Counted from the stretch's first letter, positions 6,210 to 15,608 are shown. The stretch: 64,000 nucleotides of DNA from Dokdonia sinensis (GCF_003688895.1 NZ_REFV01000003.1:1-64000), one strand, 5' to 3'. Translations and numbers: made by a program. Notes: generated by a model from the sequence alone, not told the origin.

Positions 6210-8608
6210 TATTCTAATTTACTTTTTGGTAGTTTCTGAGCAAGTCCGTAGCCTTTCTTTTTACTCACTCTATAATCTCTTTTTGACTTCTCCGTCTCAC
6301 CCAATCTCTCATAGGCCTGCCCTCTATTATATTCTGGACGACCATCATCCCAAGCATTTGCATCTATAACTTTAGTAAGATGTTGTACGGCTTCCTCATA
6401 TTGATTCATTTTTATCTCAATAATCCCTAGGTTGAGCAGCGTAGGATTATTGGATGGTGTTACAGCAAGAATTTTTAAGAACTCCTCTTTTGCCGCTGCA
6501 TAATCTTTCTCCTTAATAAATGCAAAACCATTTTTATACCACGCTCTAATATCCCCTTCGTTCTTACGGCTGGTAAATTTCTCTCTAAAAGTAATGAGGC
6601 TGCTATCGTTAGGGTTAGCCTTTATGGCCTCATCTACTACGGCGGTAGCACGATCTGGATCTTTATAAAACTCAAATATTCGTGTTGCTTTTGCCTTCCA
6701 TTGGCGTACATCATTAGGAAAACGTTCTAGTCTTGCATCATAGGTCTTAAAGTAATTTACGGTATCTCCCTTCTCCCGATATGCGTTTAAGAGAATAACA
6801 TAATTATTCTTAATTGCCGGATACTTTTCAAATCCTTGTTTAGAGTAATAGATGGCACTATCTAAGTCTTTCTCACGTTGTCCATAAATAATAGCCTTGA
6901 GCATCTTGGACTCATAGTGATGAGGAGCAAGTTTGATGGATTTATCTAAGTGATTTAGGGCCAATTTATCATTACCCTCACTCATAGCATACATGGCCAC
7001 CACATGTTCGTTTGGTCTTCCTACGCCAGCGATTTCAAAAAAACCGTCCAGCCTATTCTTTGCCTGATCATACGTATAGGTATAGTCTGCAGTCATTAAG
7101 TTTTTCCCCATGGTATCTGCTAGAACGTAGTTTTGATGTACGTAAGATTGATATTTTGCAAATGATATTACTGCTGCTAGGGCTCCCACAATTCCCAAAC
7201 CTAAAACTACTGGGACAAGAGGCAAACTTCTCTGCGCGCGCTCCTCTTTATCTACTCCAACTGCATCTGCCGCTCCTTTAAAGGCAACTATGACTGCTGC
7301 AATAATTGCAAACAGACCCTGGATGGGCGTACGTTCCATGGGAAAGTTGATGGTTGCATCTAACCCATAGGCCATAAGGGCAAAAATGAGTACGAGATAC
7401 ATCCAGCGATTTTCGGAGTCTTGATGCTTAAAAAATAGTAAGAGTATACTTCCTGCTAAAATCACAAACATAAGGAGGTAAGGAAGGAAACCTAATATTC
7501 CCGTCTCTGCAAGCACTTGTAAAAAATCACTATGCACACGTAAGGGATAAAGGAATCTGTCTACGTCTGATCTACCAAAATATAAATCCTTGCTCGTAAG
7601 TTTCCAGTTTCCCAGTCCTACACCCATAACTGGATTTGCCTTAAAATCATTTATAGCCATCTCAAAGTAAGTAAAACGTCCTGAGTCTACTCCACCCGTA
7701 CTAGACTGAGCTGGTTCTCTTATAATAGCAACGCCATTCTCGTCACCAGAAGCAGTTGTAAGAATATTTTTATAACTATTTGCTTGGGTTTTATCCAGTC
7801 GGTTGGTATTTGTAACCAGAAGGAAACCTGCAATGAGTATTCCCATAATAGGTAGAAGAGGATACTTAAGCTTTCGCGAAAGCGTACCCGTACGTATCCC
7901 ATCTATAAAGAGATAAAGAATTAATAAGGAAAATGTAATGGTCGTACTGAGCATCGCCGAACGTGCACCAACATAAAACAGGGCCGTAAAACCTACAAAC
8001 AATGTTGCGATGGACATATACCTCCAACGTTCAGTATGTTTTAAAACACCCCAAATTATAAACGGTAAAGTAATCGCAAGGAATGCCGCCGTCACGTTAC
8101 GGTTACCGAAAAGCATTTCAGTTTCCTTGAGTAAAGGCACAGTACGTTGTACATCCCAGTTGTCGATAAAGTGATACACAATTTGTATCCCTATAAGAAA
8201 AACTACAACATGAACAACTTTTACAAGAAACTGAAAAAGGCGCTGGGGAGCCAGTTGGAATGTGAGATAGAGATTGAACACCCCAATCAAAGTAATACCT
8301 ACCCGGGCGATATCCTTAACCCCTTCAGAAAAATTTATCGTATTAAAAATAGATGCCAAAGCAACGATAAAAAAAAGAGCGTACGCGCCAAAAAACCAAA
8401 AAGCAACTCTAGAAAAATTTTGAACCGTCAAAAGTTTACGATTACTAAAAATTAAGACGAGCCCTAATAAATTTACCAACCCAAAATAGAACCATTGCGA
8501 GCCTATAGGATCTACAGATTCAAATCTTGGAATAAAACAAATCACACAGTATAGTGCGACTAATACCTTGAATCCCAACAAGTTTATGGTAGTGTCTGTA
8601 TTTTTCAA
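6209..8608 (-). CDS. O-antigen ligase-domain membrane protein with C-terminal TPR repeats
   Basis: A 799-residue protein. Residues 1 to about 485 hold a dozen hydrophobic segments and the Wzy/O-antigen-ligase features: YVGARSAMLSTTITF, then NPVMGVGLGNWK, and HSDFLQVLAETGILGFLPYLL near residues 320-385. From about 520 onward the protein is soluble and helical with TPR-like units (for example NNPTLLNLGIIEIKMNQYEEAVQHL). Family members polymerise or ligate surface glycans. The C-terminal TPR domain would mediate protein contact. The substrate is unknown and no glycan cluster adjoins it. A palindrome copy lies in the gene at 7870-7883 and encodes LSRK. Confidence 0.85.
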   Translation of the reverse strand: MKNTDTTINLLGFKVLVALYCVICFIPRFESVDPIGSQWFYFGLVNLLGLVLIFSNRKLLTVQNFSRVAFWFFGAYALFFIVALASIFNTINFSEGVKDIARVGITLIGVFNLYLTFQLAPQRLFQFLVKVVHVVVFLIGIQIVYHFIDNWDVQRTVPLLKETEMLFGNRNVTAAFLAITLPFIIWGVLKHTERWRYMSIATLFVGFTALFYVGARSAMLSTTITFSLLILYLFIDGIRTGTLSRKLKYPLLPIMGILIAGFLLVTNTNRLDKTQANSYKNILTTASGDENGVAIIREPAQSSTGGVDSGRFTYFEMAINDFKANPVMGVGLGNWKLTSKDLYFGRSDVDRFLYPLRVHSDFLQVLAETGILGFLPYLLMFVILAGSILLLFFKHQDSENRWMYLVLIFALMAYGLDATINFPMERTPIQGLFAIIAAVIVAFKGAADAVGVDKEERAQRSLPLVPVVLGLGIVGALAAVISFAKYQSYVHQNYVLADTMGKNLMTADYTYTYDQAKNRLDGFFEIAGVGRPNEHVVAMYAMSEGNDKLALNHLDKSIKLAPHHYESKMLKAIIYGQREKDLDSAIYYSKQGFEKYPAIKNNYVILLNAYREKGDTVNYFKTYDARLERFPNDVRQWKAKATRIFEFYKDPDRATAVVDEAIKANPNDSSLITFREKFTSRKNEGDIRAWYKNGFAFIKEKDYAAAKEEFLKILAVTPSNNPTLLNLGIIEIKMNQYEEAVQHLTKVIDANAWDDGRPEYNRGQAYERLGETEKSKRDYRVSKKKGYGLAQKLPKSKLE
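7870..7883. repeat. Dispersed palindrome, exact core copy inside a gene
   Basis: GCTTTCGCGAAAGC within the O-antigen-ligase/TPR gene, read in frame as LSRK in a loop between hydrophobic segments (GTLSRKLKYP). Confidence 0.95.
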
Positions 8609-8777
8609 TTGTTAATTTTTTTTGACTTAGGCCTTCATTAGCCATTACGAAGTTAAGAAAACCTTAAAACTCGGAGTGTTAAGATTTAATTGGGAACATG
8701 TTAACGTCTTCAAGGAAACCGCAAGAGCCTTTGTTACGTAAGTTGAGCAGAAGAACTAAAATCTTAAAAAACGAATT

Positions 8778-9476
8778 ATGAAAAAATCAAGCTTATTATT
8801 AGCGGTTGGAGGAATGTTAGCCATAGGGGCAGCATTAATCGCAGCCGATCACTTAGATGCTCCCGCAGTAGGAGGAACAACTGCAGACATTACTGATGTT
8901 TTTGCTTTTGAAGGCGCAAACCCAGACAATACCGTATTTGTAGCAAATGTCCAAGGATTACTGGCTCCAGGGTCGGATGCAACTTTTGATGAAAATGTAC
9001 TTATTGAAATAAACATTGATAATACTGGTGACTTAGTTGAGGATCTTGTAATCCAAGCAATCCCAAGAAACGGTCAGATGTATTTCTTCGGACCAGTAGC
9101 ACCAGGGACAACAGGATTATCAGGAGAAATTGTATCTAATGCAATTACTCAAGGACAAGTTGAAATTACTACTGGCAATAGTGCTCCTATCGTAGCTTCT
9201 ACTAACGGGGTTTCTTATTTTGCTGGACCGAGAGAAGATCCGTTTTATTTTGACTTCAACACGTTTAACGGTGTAGTTGGTAACTCAGATGACATGACTG
9301 GACCTAACGGTGGTTTTAAAACGGCTGCGAATGCAGAAAATCCGTTTGCAGGAACTAATGTCTTATCTATAGTTGTAGAAGTACCTAATTCACTACTAGG
9401 CGGAACTTTTGATCACCCTGCAGGAACAGGAGTACAAGTATTTAATACTTGGACAACTGCAAATAGAAAACAATAA
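8778..9476 (+). CDS. DUF4331-family exported protein
   Basis: A 232-residue protein with an N-terminal signal peptide (residues 1-22), followed by the DUF4331 hallmark ADHLDAPAVGGTTADITDVFAF. The rest is beta-rich and acidic, with no cysteines in the mature part. DUF4331 has no established function. In Bacteroidota such proteins are often found near ECF sigma/anti-sigma pairs, as here. It is followed 29 bases later by a lipoprotein that looks like a second DUF4331 member, suggesting an operon. Confidence 0.8.
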   Translation: MKKSSLLLAVGGMLAIGAALIAADHLDAPAVGGTTADITDVFAFEGANPDNTVFVANVQGLLAPGSDATFDENVLIEINIDNTGDLVEDLVIQAIPRNGQMYFFGPVAPGTTGLSGEIVSNAITQGQVEITTGNSAPIVASTNGVSYFAGPREDPFYFDFNTFNGVVGNSDDMTGPNGGFKTAANAENPFAGTNVLSIVVEVPNSLLGGTFDHPAGTGVQVFNTWTTANRKQ

Positions 9477-9505
9477 ATAATATCAAATTTTAAAATCTTA
9501 CAATT

Positions 9506-10159
9506 ATGAAAATGACATATATAAAATATTTTTTCTCTGCAGTACTTGCTGTTTCTTTACTAGCAAGTTGTGGTGATGACGATGATAACGGAACCATAAT
9601 CAACCCTACAGACGATGATGGAGGAATGACTACTGATGATGATGGTGGTGTAGCCGTAGATTTTTCAGGAACATTTGTTCAAGAAGATCAAATGGGTCGT
9701 GCAGCTATAAATACAGTACTTAGTGGTACAGATATGAATAAAAATAACTTTAATGTTACTATTCCATCTGAGATGACTGCAATTTACCAACCTATCTTTT
9801 TACAAAGAGCAGTTGATTTACACGCTGCTTTTGAAGTAGAATATGAAGAAAATATTCTAGGCTTAGACGCCACTACTCTCACAACAATTCTCGCAACAGA
9901 TGTATTGCAAGTAGCACCTGATGGACCAACAACGTATTTCAGTGGAGATGCCGTCCTTACAGGGCGTAACCTGACCGACGATGTTGTAGATGTATCATTA
10001 ATTCTTCTTTTTGGAGGGGCAAACGGAGATCGTTTTAATGGTCAAGATTTAGATAATGATGGTACTCCTGACTTACCCATTTTAGTAACTGATAACGTAA
10101 GCGGTGCAGGAGTAACACCTGGAGCCTCATTTCCTTACTTAGAAGCACCTGTGCAATAA
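9506..10159 (+). CDS. DUF4331-like lipoprotein
   Basis: A 217-residue lipoprotein: a hydrophobic leader ends in the lipobox LLASCGDDDD, followed by a low-complexity acidic linker (poly-D/G/T, residues about 24-48) typical of surface lipoproteins in this phylum. The folded part (DFSGTFVQEDQMGRAAINTVL to the end) resembles the C-terminal region of DUF4331 proteins, including the motif for intact DUF4331 proteins in which the product lacks chloride or disulfide features. It lies 29 bases after the first DUF4331 gene. Molecular function unknown. Confidence 0.65.
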   Translation: MKMTYIKYFFSAVLAVSLLASCGDDDDNGTIINPTDDDGGMTTDDDGGVAVDFSGTFVQEDQMGRAAINTVLSGTDMNKNNFNVTIPSEMTAIYQPIFLQRAVDLHAAFEVEYEENILGLDATTLTTILATDVLQVAPDGPTTYFSGDAVLTGRNLTDDVVDVSLILLFGGANGDRFNGQDLDNDGTPDLPILVTDNVSGAGVTPGASFPYLEAPVQ

Positions 10160-10182
10160 CTCTTGCCAGGACTTAAAAGATC

Positions 10183-10218
10183 AAAGCGCCTTCCTTTTTT
10201 TTATAAGGTGGGCGTTTT
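10183..10218 (+). terminator. Imperfect hairpin with T run after the DUF4331 genes
   Basis: AAAGCGCC-TTCCTT and AAGGTGGGCGTTT pair imperfectly around a T-rich loop and are followed by TTTTCTTA. It is probably a partial terminator between the DUF4331 pair and the TPR lipoprotein. Confidence 0.5.
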
Positions 10219-10248
10219 CTTATTTATAATTTATTAAAACAAGACAAA

Positions 10249-11526
10249 ATGAAATTATATATAACTTTTCTAACCGCTCTAGTTCTATTTTCTTGTTCTG
10301 AAAATAAGATAACAGATACACAAGATTATGATAAGTATCTGGCAACAAATAAAAATGAGGATATAGAAAAAACCCAAAAAGAACTAGAATTCTGGAACTC
10401 CCGAATAAAAGATGATAGTTTGCAATTAATTTCTCTAGCTAAGAGTGGAGGGATTTACAATACCTTGTTTGACAAGACAAAGGACATTAACCAACTCAAG
10501 AATGCAGAAAAGGTACTTAAGAAAAGTGCAACCATAGCCGCCATAAAAAAGGAATCATACCTACTCTCCCTAGCACAAAACTATATCTCGCAACATCGTT
10601 TTCAAGACGCAAACAAGGTTATTGCAGAAGCAAGAGCCATAAGCCCAAATAAAAAGGAAGTCTCTTACCTAAGTTTTGATATTGCGATGGAATTAGGAAA
10701 ATATGATCACGCACAAGCGTATTTAAAAAGCATAGAGAACGTAAGCGACTTTGGTTACCTCATCCGCTTGGCCAAATGGATGGACTACAAAGGCGAGCTA
10801 GACAAAACCATTCATAATATGGAAGAAGCAAAGCGCATTGCAGATGCTAGTAATAATCCCTCTCTTAAAACTTGGACGTATACAAACTTGGCAGATTATT
10901 ACGGACACGACGGTCGCATTAAGGATTCTTACATACACTATGTAAAATCACTAGAGTTAGATCCCAACAATGCTTACGCAAAAAAAGGAATTGCTTGGAT
11001 TACTTACTCCTATGAAAATAATCCGGAAGAAGCATTACGTATCCTTAATAGCATTCCTAAAGAAAACTATAGCCCTGATTACTACTTACTCAAGGCAGAA
11101 ATTGCAGATTCTCAAGATAATCAAGAATTGAAGAACAAAAATCTTGAAATGTACTGGCAATCTGTAAATAAGGCTGAATATGGCGGTATGTACGACGCTT
11201 ACAATGCTATTTATCTAGCTGAGGAAAAGGGGGATTTTAAAGAAGCTATAGTTCTAGCTCAGGACGATGTGAATGAAAGACCTACACCAGAAACTTACAG
11301 TACCCTAGCTTACATCTACAATCTCAATGGAGAACCTGAAAAAGCACTTAAGATTATAAAAGATCACGTAGAGAATAAAACCTATGAACCAGTCGCTCAT
11401 CTGTATATGGCTCAGGTGTATAAACGTAATGGACTCCAAGACAAAGTGATGCCCATTAAAAAAGAGCTTTTGGAAGCCAGTTATGAACTTGGCCCAGTCA
11501 CAATGCGAAGTGTAAAAGCGCTTTAA
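10249..11526 (+). CDS. TPR-repeat lipoprotein
   Basis: A 425-residue lipoprotein. A short leader ends at LVLFSCSENK, so Cys16 is the likely lipidated residue. The mature part is a chain of helical TPR units from about residue 45 to the end (for example TWTYTNLADYYGHDGRIKDSY and TYSTLAYIYNLNGEPEKAL). It is probably a periplasmic or outer-membrane scaffold. It follows the two DUF4331-type genes on the same strand and may act with them; that is inferred only from position. Confidence 0.75.
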   Translation: MKLYITFLTALVLFSCSENKITDTQDYDKYLATNKNEDIEKTQKELEFWNSRIKDDSLQLISLAKSGGIYNTLFDKTKDINQLKNAEKVLKKSATIAAIKKESYLLSLAQNYISQHRFQDANKVIAEARAISPNKKEVSYLSFDIAMELGKYDHAQAYLKSIENVSDFGYLIRLAKWMDYKGELDKTIHNMEEAKRIADASNNPSLKTWTYTNLADYYGHDGRIKDSYIHYVKSLELDPNNAYAKKGIAWITYSYENNPEEALRILNSIPKENYSPDYYLLKAEIADSQDNQELKNKNLEMYWQSVNKAEYGGMYDAYNAIYLAEEKGDFKEAIVLAQDDVNERPTPETYSTLAYIYNLNGEPEKALKIIKDHVENKTYEPVAHLYMAQVYKRNGLQDKVMPIKKELLEASYELGPVTMRSVKAL

Positions 11527-11704
11527 TTGCTACTAGCGTAATACATTGTTAAAATTATGCTGTTTACAAAACCCTATAACACTGAACTTCGTAAGTATTA
11601 CTGAAGCAAATAACGATCAACTTATACACGGCATTAGGGGTAATGTTTATGATTGGTTTACTGAGTTAAATTAAAGTGTGGATTTTGATTTTTTGTTTTG
11701 TTAT

Positions 11705-11748
11705 GCGATCTATTTCAGTTGGTTACTTGAATAGATCGCTTTTTTTTG
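11705..11748 (+). terminator. Terminator of the DUF4331/TPR unit
   Basis: GCGATCTATT (11705-11714) pairs exactly with AATAGATCGC (11730-11739) across a 15-base loop, followed by a T-tract. Confidence 0.85.
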
Positions 11749-11925
11749 ACTAAAAGTCAATGGACTCAGATTTTTTTTGAACTAATGAGTTATAGACTAC
11801 TGCAATCCAAGTACCTTTTCCTATTCCCTAGCAAACTCCCAAAATATAAGTATTACCTTAAACAAGAACATACACAAACTAATTAGATGAGGCTGTAGGA
11901 ACATAAACTGGAGAAACAAATACAT

Positions 11926-11960
11926 AAAAAAGGATGTAGGCGTTGTGGCTACATCCTTTT
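11926..11960 (-). terminator. Terminator of the sigma/anti-sigma operon
   Basis: AAAAGGATGTAG (11928-11939) pairs with CTACATCCTTTT (11949-11960) around a 9-base loop. The leftward transcript ends in a U-run from the A-tract at 11926-11931. Confidence 0.85.
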
Positions 11961-11985
11961 CATTTTATGCTATATGATTCTTAGA

Positions 11986-12780
11986 TTATGAAGATACTAC
12001 CCCAAGTGTATAGAGTTGATCCATTGTAGGACCTGCGCTTCCACCTGCCGGCTCTAAAGTTATCCCAAAAGCTTCAGAAGCATTAGGATTATCTAGTTCA
12101 ATAATCTGAAGCCCTTCTGCATTATATGTGTCTAGAACTCCCATACTTGTTGGGGTGAGTGGTTCTAGAGTAAGTGACCAGACTTGGTACACCTTTCCAG
12201 CAGGTGGTTCTGGTAGACCGCTTACATCTATATAGGCTTTATTAGAAGCTTTGTCCCAGAAAACAGATGCATAAGCTTGCGGAGCGACAGCTTGACCAGC
12301 AAGTGGTACTTTTATCACATCCTTATGCCGTATTGCATTTAGAACTTCTTTAGTCGCAGCTAGATTTTCTTCGGCGACTTGGGTTTTACCTTCTTGTAGT
12401 ATTTGTTCTCTTTCTAGATCAGATATTTGAGTTTCTAGCTTAGAGACTTCTCTGGACTGAAACAATAATCCGACCAGCAACAATGCTGCGGCTGCGTAGC
12501 CTATATAAGCAATGATAGGGGTACGCTTTCGCGAAAGCGGAATTACCTTTTCATCATCACCAGTAAACTCTAGTTTTGATTTAATCTTAGTCAGCATTTT
12601 CTCCGGACTATACGGCGCAGCAGCCATCGATAACTGTTGTAATGCTTTTTCTATTTCTTCTACTTCTTGTGCAACTTCGGGGTATTGTTGCAAAGCTTTA
12701 TAAACTTCGACGTTTTCTTGGTGAGTTAAAACACCGTATACGTAAAGCTCAAGAATTCCAGAATCTATGTATTCTTTCAT
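11986..12780 (-). CDS. Anti-sigma factor, RskA C-terminal type
   Basis: A 264-residue membrane anti-sigma factor. A cytoplasmic N-terminal part with an anti-sigma zinc-finger-like helical region lacking cysteines (YIDSGILELYVYGVLTHQENVEVY) precedes one transmembrane helix at about residues 87-107. A coiled-coil linker (115-160) then leads to an extracytoplasmic RskA-type domain (VFWDKASNKAYIDVSGLPEPPAGKVYQVW). It would hold the ECF sigma factor encoded 10 bases upstream at the membrane until a signal releases it. A palindrome copy (12525-12538) encodes LSRK 82-85 just before the membrane helix. Confidence 0.88.
   Translation of the reverse strand: MKEYIDSGILELYVYGVLTHQENVEVYKALQQYPEVAQEVEEIEKALQQLSMAAAPYSPEKMLTKIKSKLEFTGDDEKVIPLSRKRTPIIAYIGYAAAALLLVGLLFQSREVSKLETQISDLEREQILQEGKTQVAEENLAATKEVLNAIRHKDVIKVPLAGQAVAPQAYASVFWDKASNKAYIDVSGLPEPPAGKVYQVWSLTLEPLTPTSMGVLDTYNAEGLQIIELDNPNASEAFGITLEPAGGSAGPTMDQLYTLGVVSS
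12525..12538. repeat. Dispersed palindrome, exact core copy inside a gene
   Basis: Symmetric to 16 bp (12524-12539). Read as LSRK at the cytoplasmic edge of the anti-sigma transmembrane helix. Confidence 0.95.
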
Positions 12781-12790
12781 ATCCTAGTTA

Positions 12791-13321
12791 TTAAACGGTG
12801 AGTGATTCTCGTAATTTGTTTATACAAATTCGGTTTCTGGTCTTGATGGTTCCTAATGGAATTTCAAGCTTTTCCGAAGCCTCTTTCTGCGTAAATCCTT
12901 TAAAAAATAAAAGATCTATTACTTTCTTACAGATTGGTTCCAATAGGTCAATGTATTTCTTAATTCCAATGGCATCTATCTGGGCAGAAAAATTGCTTTT
13001 ATCCTCGAGAATATCTACGAAGTAATCTGCGGTTTGGTTCTTTTTTTGATTCTTAAAACTCTTAGACCTTGTTTTGTCTATCGCTGCATTGCGAGCGATA
13101 TTAAGAACCCATGTAAAGAAACGGCCTTTTTTGGGGGAATAAGTAGGCGCCTTATCCCATACTTTACAAAATACATCTTGCAAGACTTCTTCTGAGAGTA
13201 CCTCGTCGTGTAGCACACTATTTATTATCCCAAAGGTTGCTTCGGAGTACATCTCATAGATACGCTCAAAGGCCTTTTCATTTTTAGATTGCAGTTGTGC
13301 GATCAATTCGTCAGGTTGCAT
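12791..13321 (-). CDS. ECF RNA polymerase sigma factor
   Basis: A 176-residue sigma-70 family ECF factor. Region 2 spans about residues 10-80 (AFERIYEMYSEATFGII, then LQDVFCKVWDKAPTYSPKKGRFFTWVLNIARNAAIDKTR). Region 4 spans about 120-170 with the helix-turn-helix TQKEASEKLEIPLGTIKTR. It is co-transcribed with its anti-sigma factor. Likely targets include its own operon and perhaps the adjacent DUF4331 genes, which is inference from proximity. Confidence 0.92.
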   Translation of the reverse strand: MQPDELIAQLQSKNEKAFERIYEMYSEATFGIINSVLHDEVLSEEVLQDVFCKVWDKAPTYSPKKGRFFTWVLNIARNAAIDKTRSKSFKNQKKNQTADYFVDILEDKSNFSAQIDAIGIKKYIDLLEPICKKVIDLLFFKGFTQKEASEKLEIPLGTIKTRNRICINKLRESLTV

Positions 13322-13545
13322 AGGGAATTTTTAAATTATGTTATAAATGTAAGCGTTTTCAAGAAACTACTCACACTTTATGCGGGATTACACGTTGGTA
13401 CCTTAAAAAGGTTAATTTCTCTATGAATACTGTTACAATGAGTTTCGATACTGTTCATCGGGATCATTTAAGGTTTCTATTTTTGGCATATTGACTACCA
13501 ACCGTAACCAATGCAAAAGATGATTTTTGCACTAAGTAGTTTATT

Positions 13546-14166
13546 ATGTTGAAAGAAAAAGGTTTGAGAATTATTATTCTCCCAAAATCAAATAAAACAC
13601 ATGTTCCAGAGAGTCTGTACGAACTAGAGTTACATCCAGAAGGGGACGATGCAATTCTAAAAATTGAATTATCAAAAAATGGTCACGACAGCTATACGGG
13701 AACTTCATCTGAGACTGCAAAGCATAAAATATTTTCCATCCCAACTAGAAAGCTTTTAGAAACACTTAATGGAGATGCTCATTATCAAAAAATGAGAACC
13801 GCTTTTAGCAATCGTGAGATGAAGCTCTTTGAGGAGGCTGTAAAAATTATAGATGAGGAAATCGCGTCCCTACCTACCATAGAGGTATTATCTAGACGTG
13901 TAGGATTTAATCAGAACAAACTACAGCACGCTTTCCAGCTTGCGCACAACATCTCCGTAAATGAATATGTAAAGCGTAAGCGCCTCGAACTGGCGGTGCA
14001 CTATCTTGAAAATTCCAGCCACAATATGTCTGAAATAACTGAGCTTATAGGGCTAACTAGCAGGAGTTATTTTGCAAAAACGTTTCAAGAATACTATAAT
14101 ATTAAGCCATCTGCTTACCGGAAGCTTAAAAAACAGGATGCATTGCTCACCCAATCCATCAAATAG
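13546..14166 (+). CDS. AraC-family transcriptional regulator
   Basis: A 206-residue regulator with a C-terminal AraC/XylS double helix-turn-helix domain at about residues 105-195 (IEVLSRRVGFNQNKLQHAFQ, then ITELIGLTSRSYFAKTFQEYYNIKPSAYRK). The N-terminal 100 residues match no sensor domain I recognise. It is divergent from the ECF sigma gene across a 224-base gap, so the two may share a control region. Ligand and targets unknown. Confidence 0.88.
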   Translation: MLKEKGLRIIILPKSNKTHVPESLYELELHPEGDDAILKIELSKNGHDSYTGTSSETAKHKIFSIPTRKLLETLNGDAHYQKMRTAFSNREMKLFEEAVKIIDEEIASLPTIEVLSRRVGFNQNKLQHAFQLAHNISVNEYVKRKRLELAVHYLENSSHNMSEITELIGLTSRSYFAKTFQEYYNIKPSAYRKLKKQDALLTQSIK

Positions 14167-14252
14167 TCTCGTAAAGCTTCATAGTGACTTTATAATATGA
14201 ATATGTCTTCCACGATTTTTGCTTCTTAGGGACTTACAAATGTGTTGTGGGT

Positions 14253-14272
14253 TACGCTTTCGCGAAAGCGTA
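14253..14272. repeat. Dispersed palindrome, 20-bp copy
   Basis: TACGCTTTCGCGAAAGCGTA in the gap between the AraC-type gene and the DUF4252 lipoprotein, both rightward. Confidence 0.97.
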
Positions 14273-14423
14273 CTTATACTTCTTAAAAGATGTCATAAGA
14301 AAGTGTATTTGACTTTGCTTGATTAAATCTGTATACCGAATCCATACCTGAATGAGAGGTTTAAAGGCAGAATGAAAAATCTAGTCTTCTATTTGACTAT
14401 ATTTAACTGTAAAACCAATTCAA

Positions 14424-14930
14424 ATGACTAAAAGTATATTTTTCTTGTTAAGTCTAGTGTTATTAACTTCCTGTGGGAGTCAGAATGCCATAGACTCATT
14501 CTATAATGCTCATAAAAATGACGATCAGGTTCAAGCAATCCGAGTACCACGATTTATGCTCACGCTATTGAGTAGTATTTCCCCAGAGGTACAATCACTC
14601 ATAGGTAATACTAAAGACCTGCGATATATGCAGTTTCCCAGCACCACTATGGAGAGAACAAAAGCTTTAAACAATGAAATGGCGACAATGACCGGAAATT
14701 CGTTCATCGAAGTGTATCGCAATAACGACAATGCTAAGCGCAATGTAGTATCTATAAGAGAAAAAGGAAATACTGTAAAAGAAATTTTAATTTATAATAA
14801 CGACGCCTCTAAAGGCTCATTCCTTTACTTTAAAGGCAACTTTGATCCTGTAAGAGTGAGAGAAATGGTAAAAAACAAGGATTTTGAAAAACTGGATGAT
14901 GTCATAATAAATCAGTTCAATATTCAGTAA
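14424..14930 (+). CDS. DUF4252-like lipoprotein
   Basis: A 168-residue lipoprotein with leader and lipobox LLTSCGSQ (Cys17). The mature part resembles DUF4252 (DSFYNAHKNDDQVQAIRVP, a segment on residue contacts ending KDLRYMQFP, and a C-terminal KGNFDPVRVREMVKN). The family has no known function; members often sit beside ECF sigma genes in this phylum, consistent with the pair encoded 1.1 kb away. An imperfect terminator and tRNA-Arg follow. Confidence 0.75.
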   Translation: MTKSIFFLLSLVLLTSCGSQNAIDSFYNAHKNDDQVQAIRVPRFMLTLLSSISPEVQSLIGNTKDLRYMQFPSTTMERTKALNNEMATMTGNSFIEVYRNNDNAKRNVVSIREKGNTVKEILIYNNDASKGSFLYFKGNFDPVRVREMVKNKDFEKLDDVIINQFNIQ

Positions 14931-15001
14931 TTCTTAGAAACTCTATCTTGTCTAGTCCTAAATAACCGATACAGATTATTAAAGGATTAAAATTAATATT
15001 T

Positions 15002-15030
15002 AAGAGACTGCCTTTTAAGACAGCCTCTTT
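15002..15030 (+). terminator. Imperfect terminator hairpin after the DUF4252 gene
   Basis: AAGAGACTGCC and GACAGCCTCTT pair with mismatches around a short loop, followed by TTTTGTTG. It may also act leftward after the tRNA. Confidence 0.55.
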
Positions 15031-15035
15031 TGTTG

Positions 15036-15109
15036 TGACCTCGAAGGGATTCGAACCCCCAACCGTCAGAGCCGAAATCTGATATTCTATCCAGTTGAAC
15101 TACGAGGCC
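15036..15109 (-). tRNA. tRNA-Arg (anticodon TCG)
   Basis: 74 bases on the minus strand folding into a full cloverleaf. The acceptor stem is GGCCTCG/CGAGGTC with one G-T pair. The anticodon loop TTTCGGC is closed by TCAGA/TCTGA, giving anticodon TCG for CGN arginine codons. The T-loop GGTTCGAATCC is canonical. The discriminator base is A, and CCA is not encoded. Confidence 0.95.
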
Positions 15110-15145
15110 ATTGTTCCGATCCTAAGCAGCGGAATCTTTTAAATA

Positions 15146-15595
15146 TTATGCGAGTTTAGCTTTAACGACCTTAGCAACCGTACCGCCGTCTGCCTTTCCA
15201 GCGACTTTTCCGTTTACCATTCCCATTACTTTCCCCATATCCTTCATTCCCTGAGCGCCTGTTTGAGAAATTACTTCATTCACCACGGCTTCAATTTCGG
15301 CCTCGCTCATTTGAGCGGGGAGAAATTGAGCAATTACTTCGACCTGAGCGAGCTCAGGTTCGGCAAGATCCTCCCTTCCTTGCTCGGTAAATATGGCCGC
15401 ACTATCTTTTCTTTGTTTAACAAGCTTCTGGAGTAATTTAAGCTCTTGCTCTTCTGTCAATTCTTCTTTTGCACCACTCTCTGTTTGCGCCATTAAAATG
15501 GCCGATTTTATGGCACGTAAAGAGGTAAGTGCGTTTTGGTCTTTTGACTTCATCGCAGCTTTCATTTGCGTCATTACTTCAGTTGATAAACTCAT
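15146..15595 (-). CDS. GatB/YqeY domain-containing protein
   Basis: A 149-residue stand-alone YqeY protein. It is helical throughout, with the family features MKSKDQNALTSLRAIKSAI and, near the end, GMVNGKVAGKADGG followed by a short helix. The fold equals the tRNA-binding tail of GatB, the subunit B of Asp/Glu-tRNA amidotransferase. The role of the stand-alone form is not established. It lies downstream of ftsZ on the same strand, separated by 136 bases that include a palindrome copy. Confidence 0.92.
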   Translation of the reverse strand: MSLSTEVMTQMKAAMKSKDQNALTSLRAIKSAILMAQTESGAKEELTEEQELKLLQKLVKQRKDSAAIFTEQGREDLAEPELAQVEVIAQFLPAQMSEAEIEAVVNEVISQTGAQGMKDMGKVMGMVNGKVAGKADGGTVAKVVKAKLA

Positions 15596-15608
15596 AACTA
15601 TTGTTATT

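Larger units (their letters stand above)
11527..11985. other. Intergenic region between converging units
   Basis: 459 bases without a gene. It holds a terminator for the rightward TPR lipoprotein (11705-11748) and one for the leftward anti-sigma gene (11926-11960). Nothing else recognised. Confidence 0.7.
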
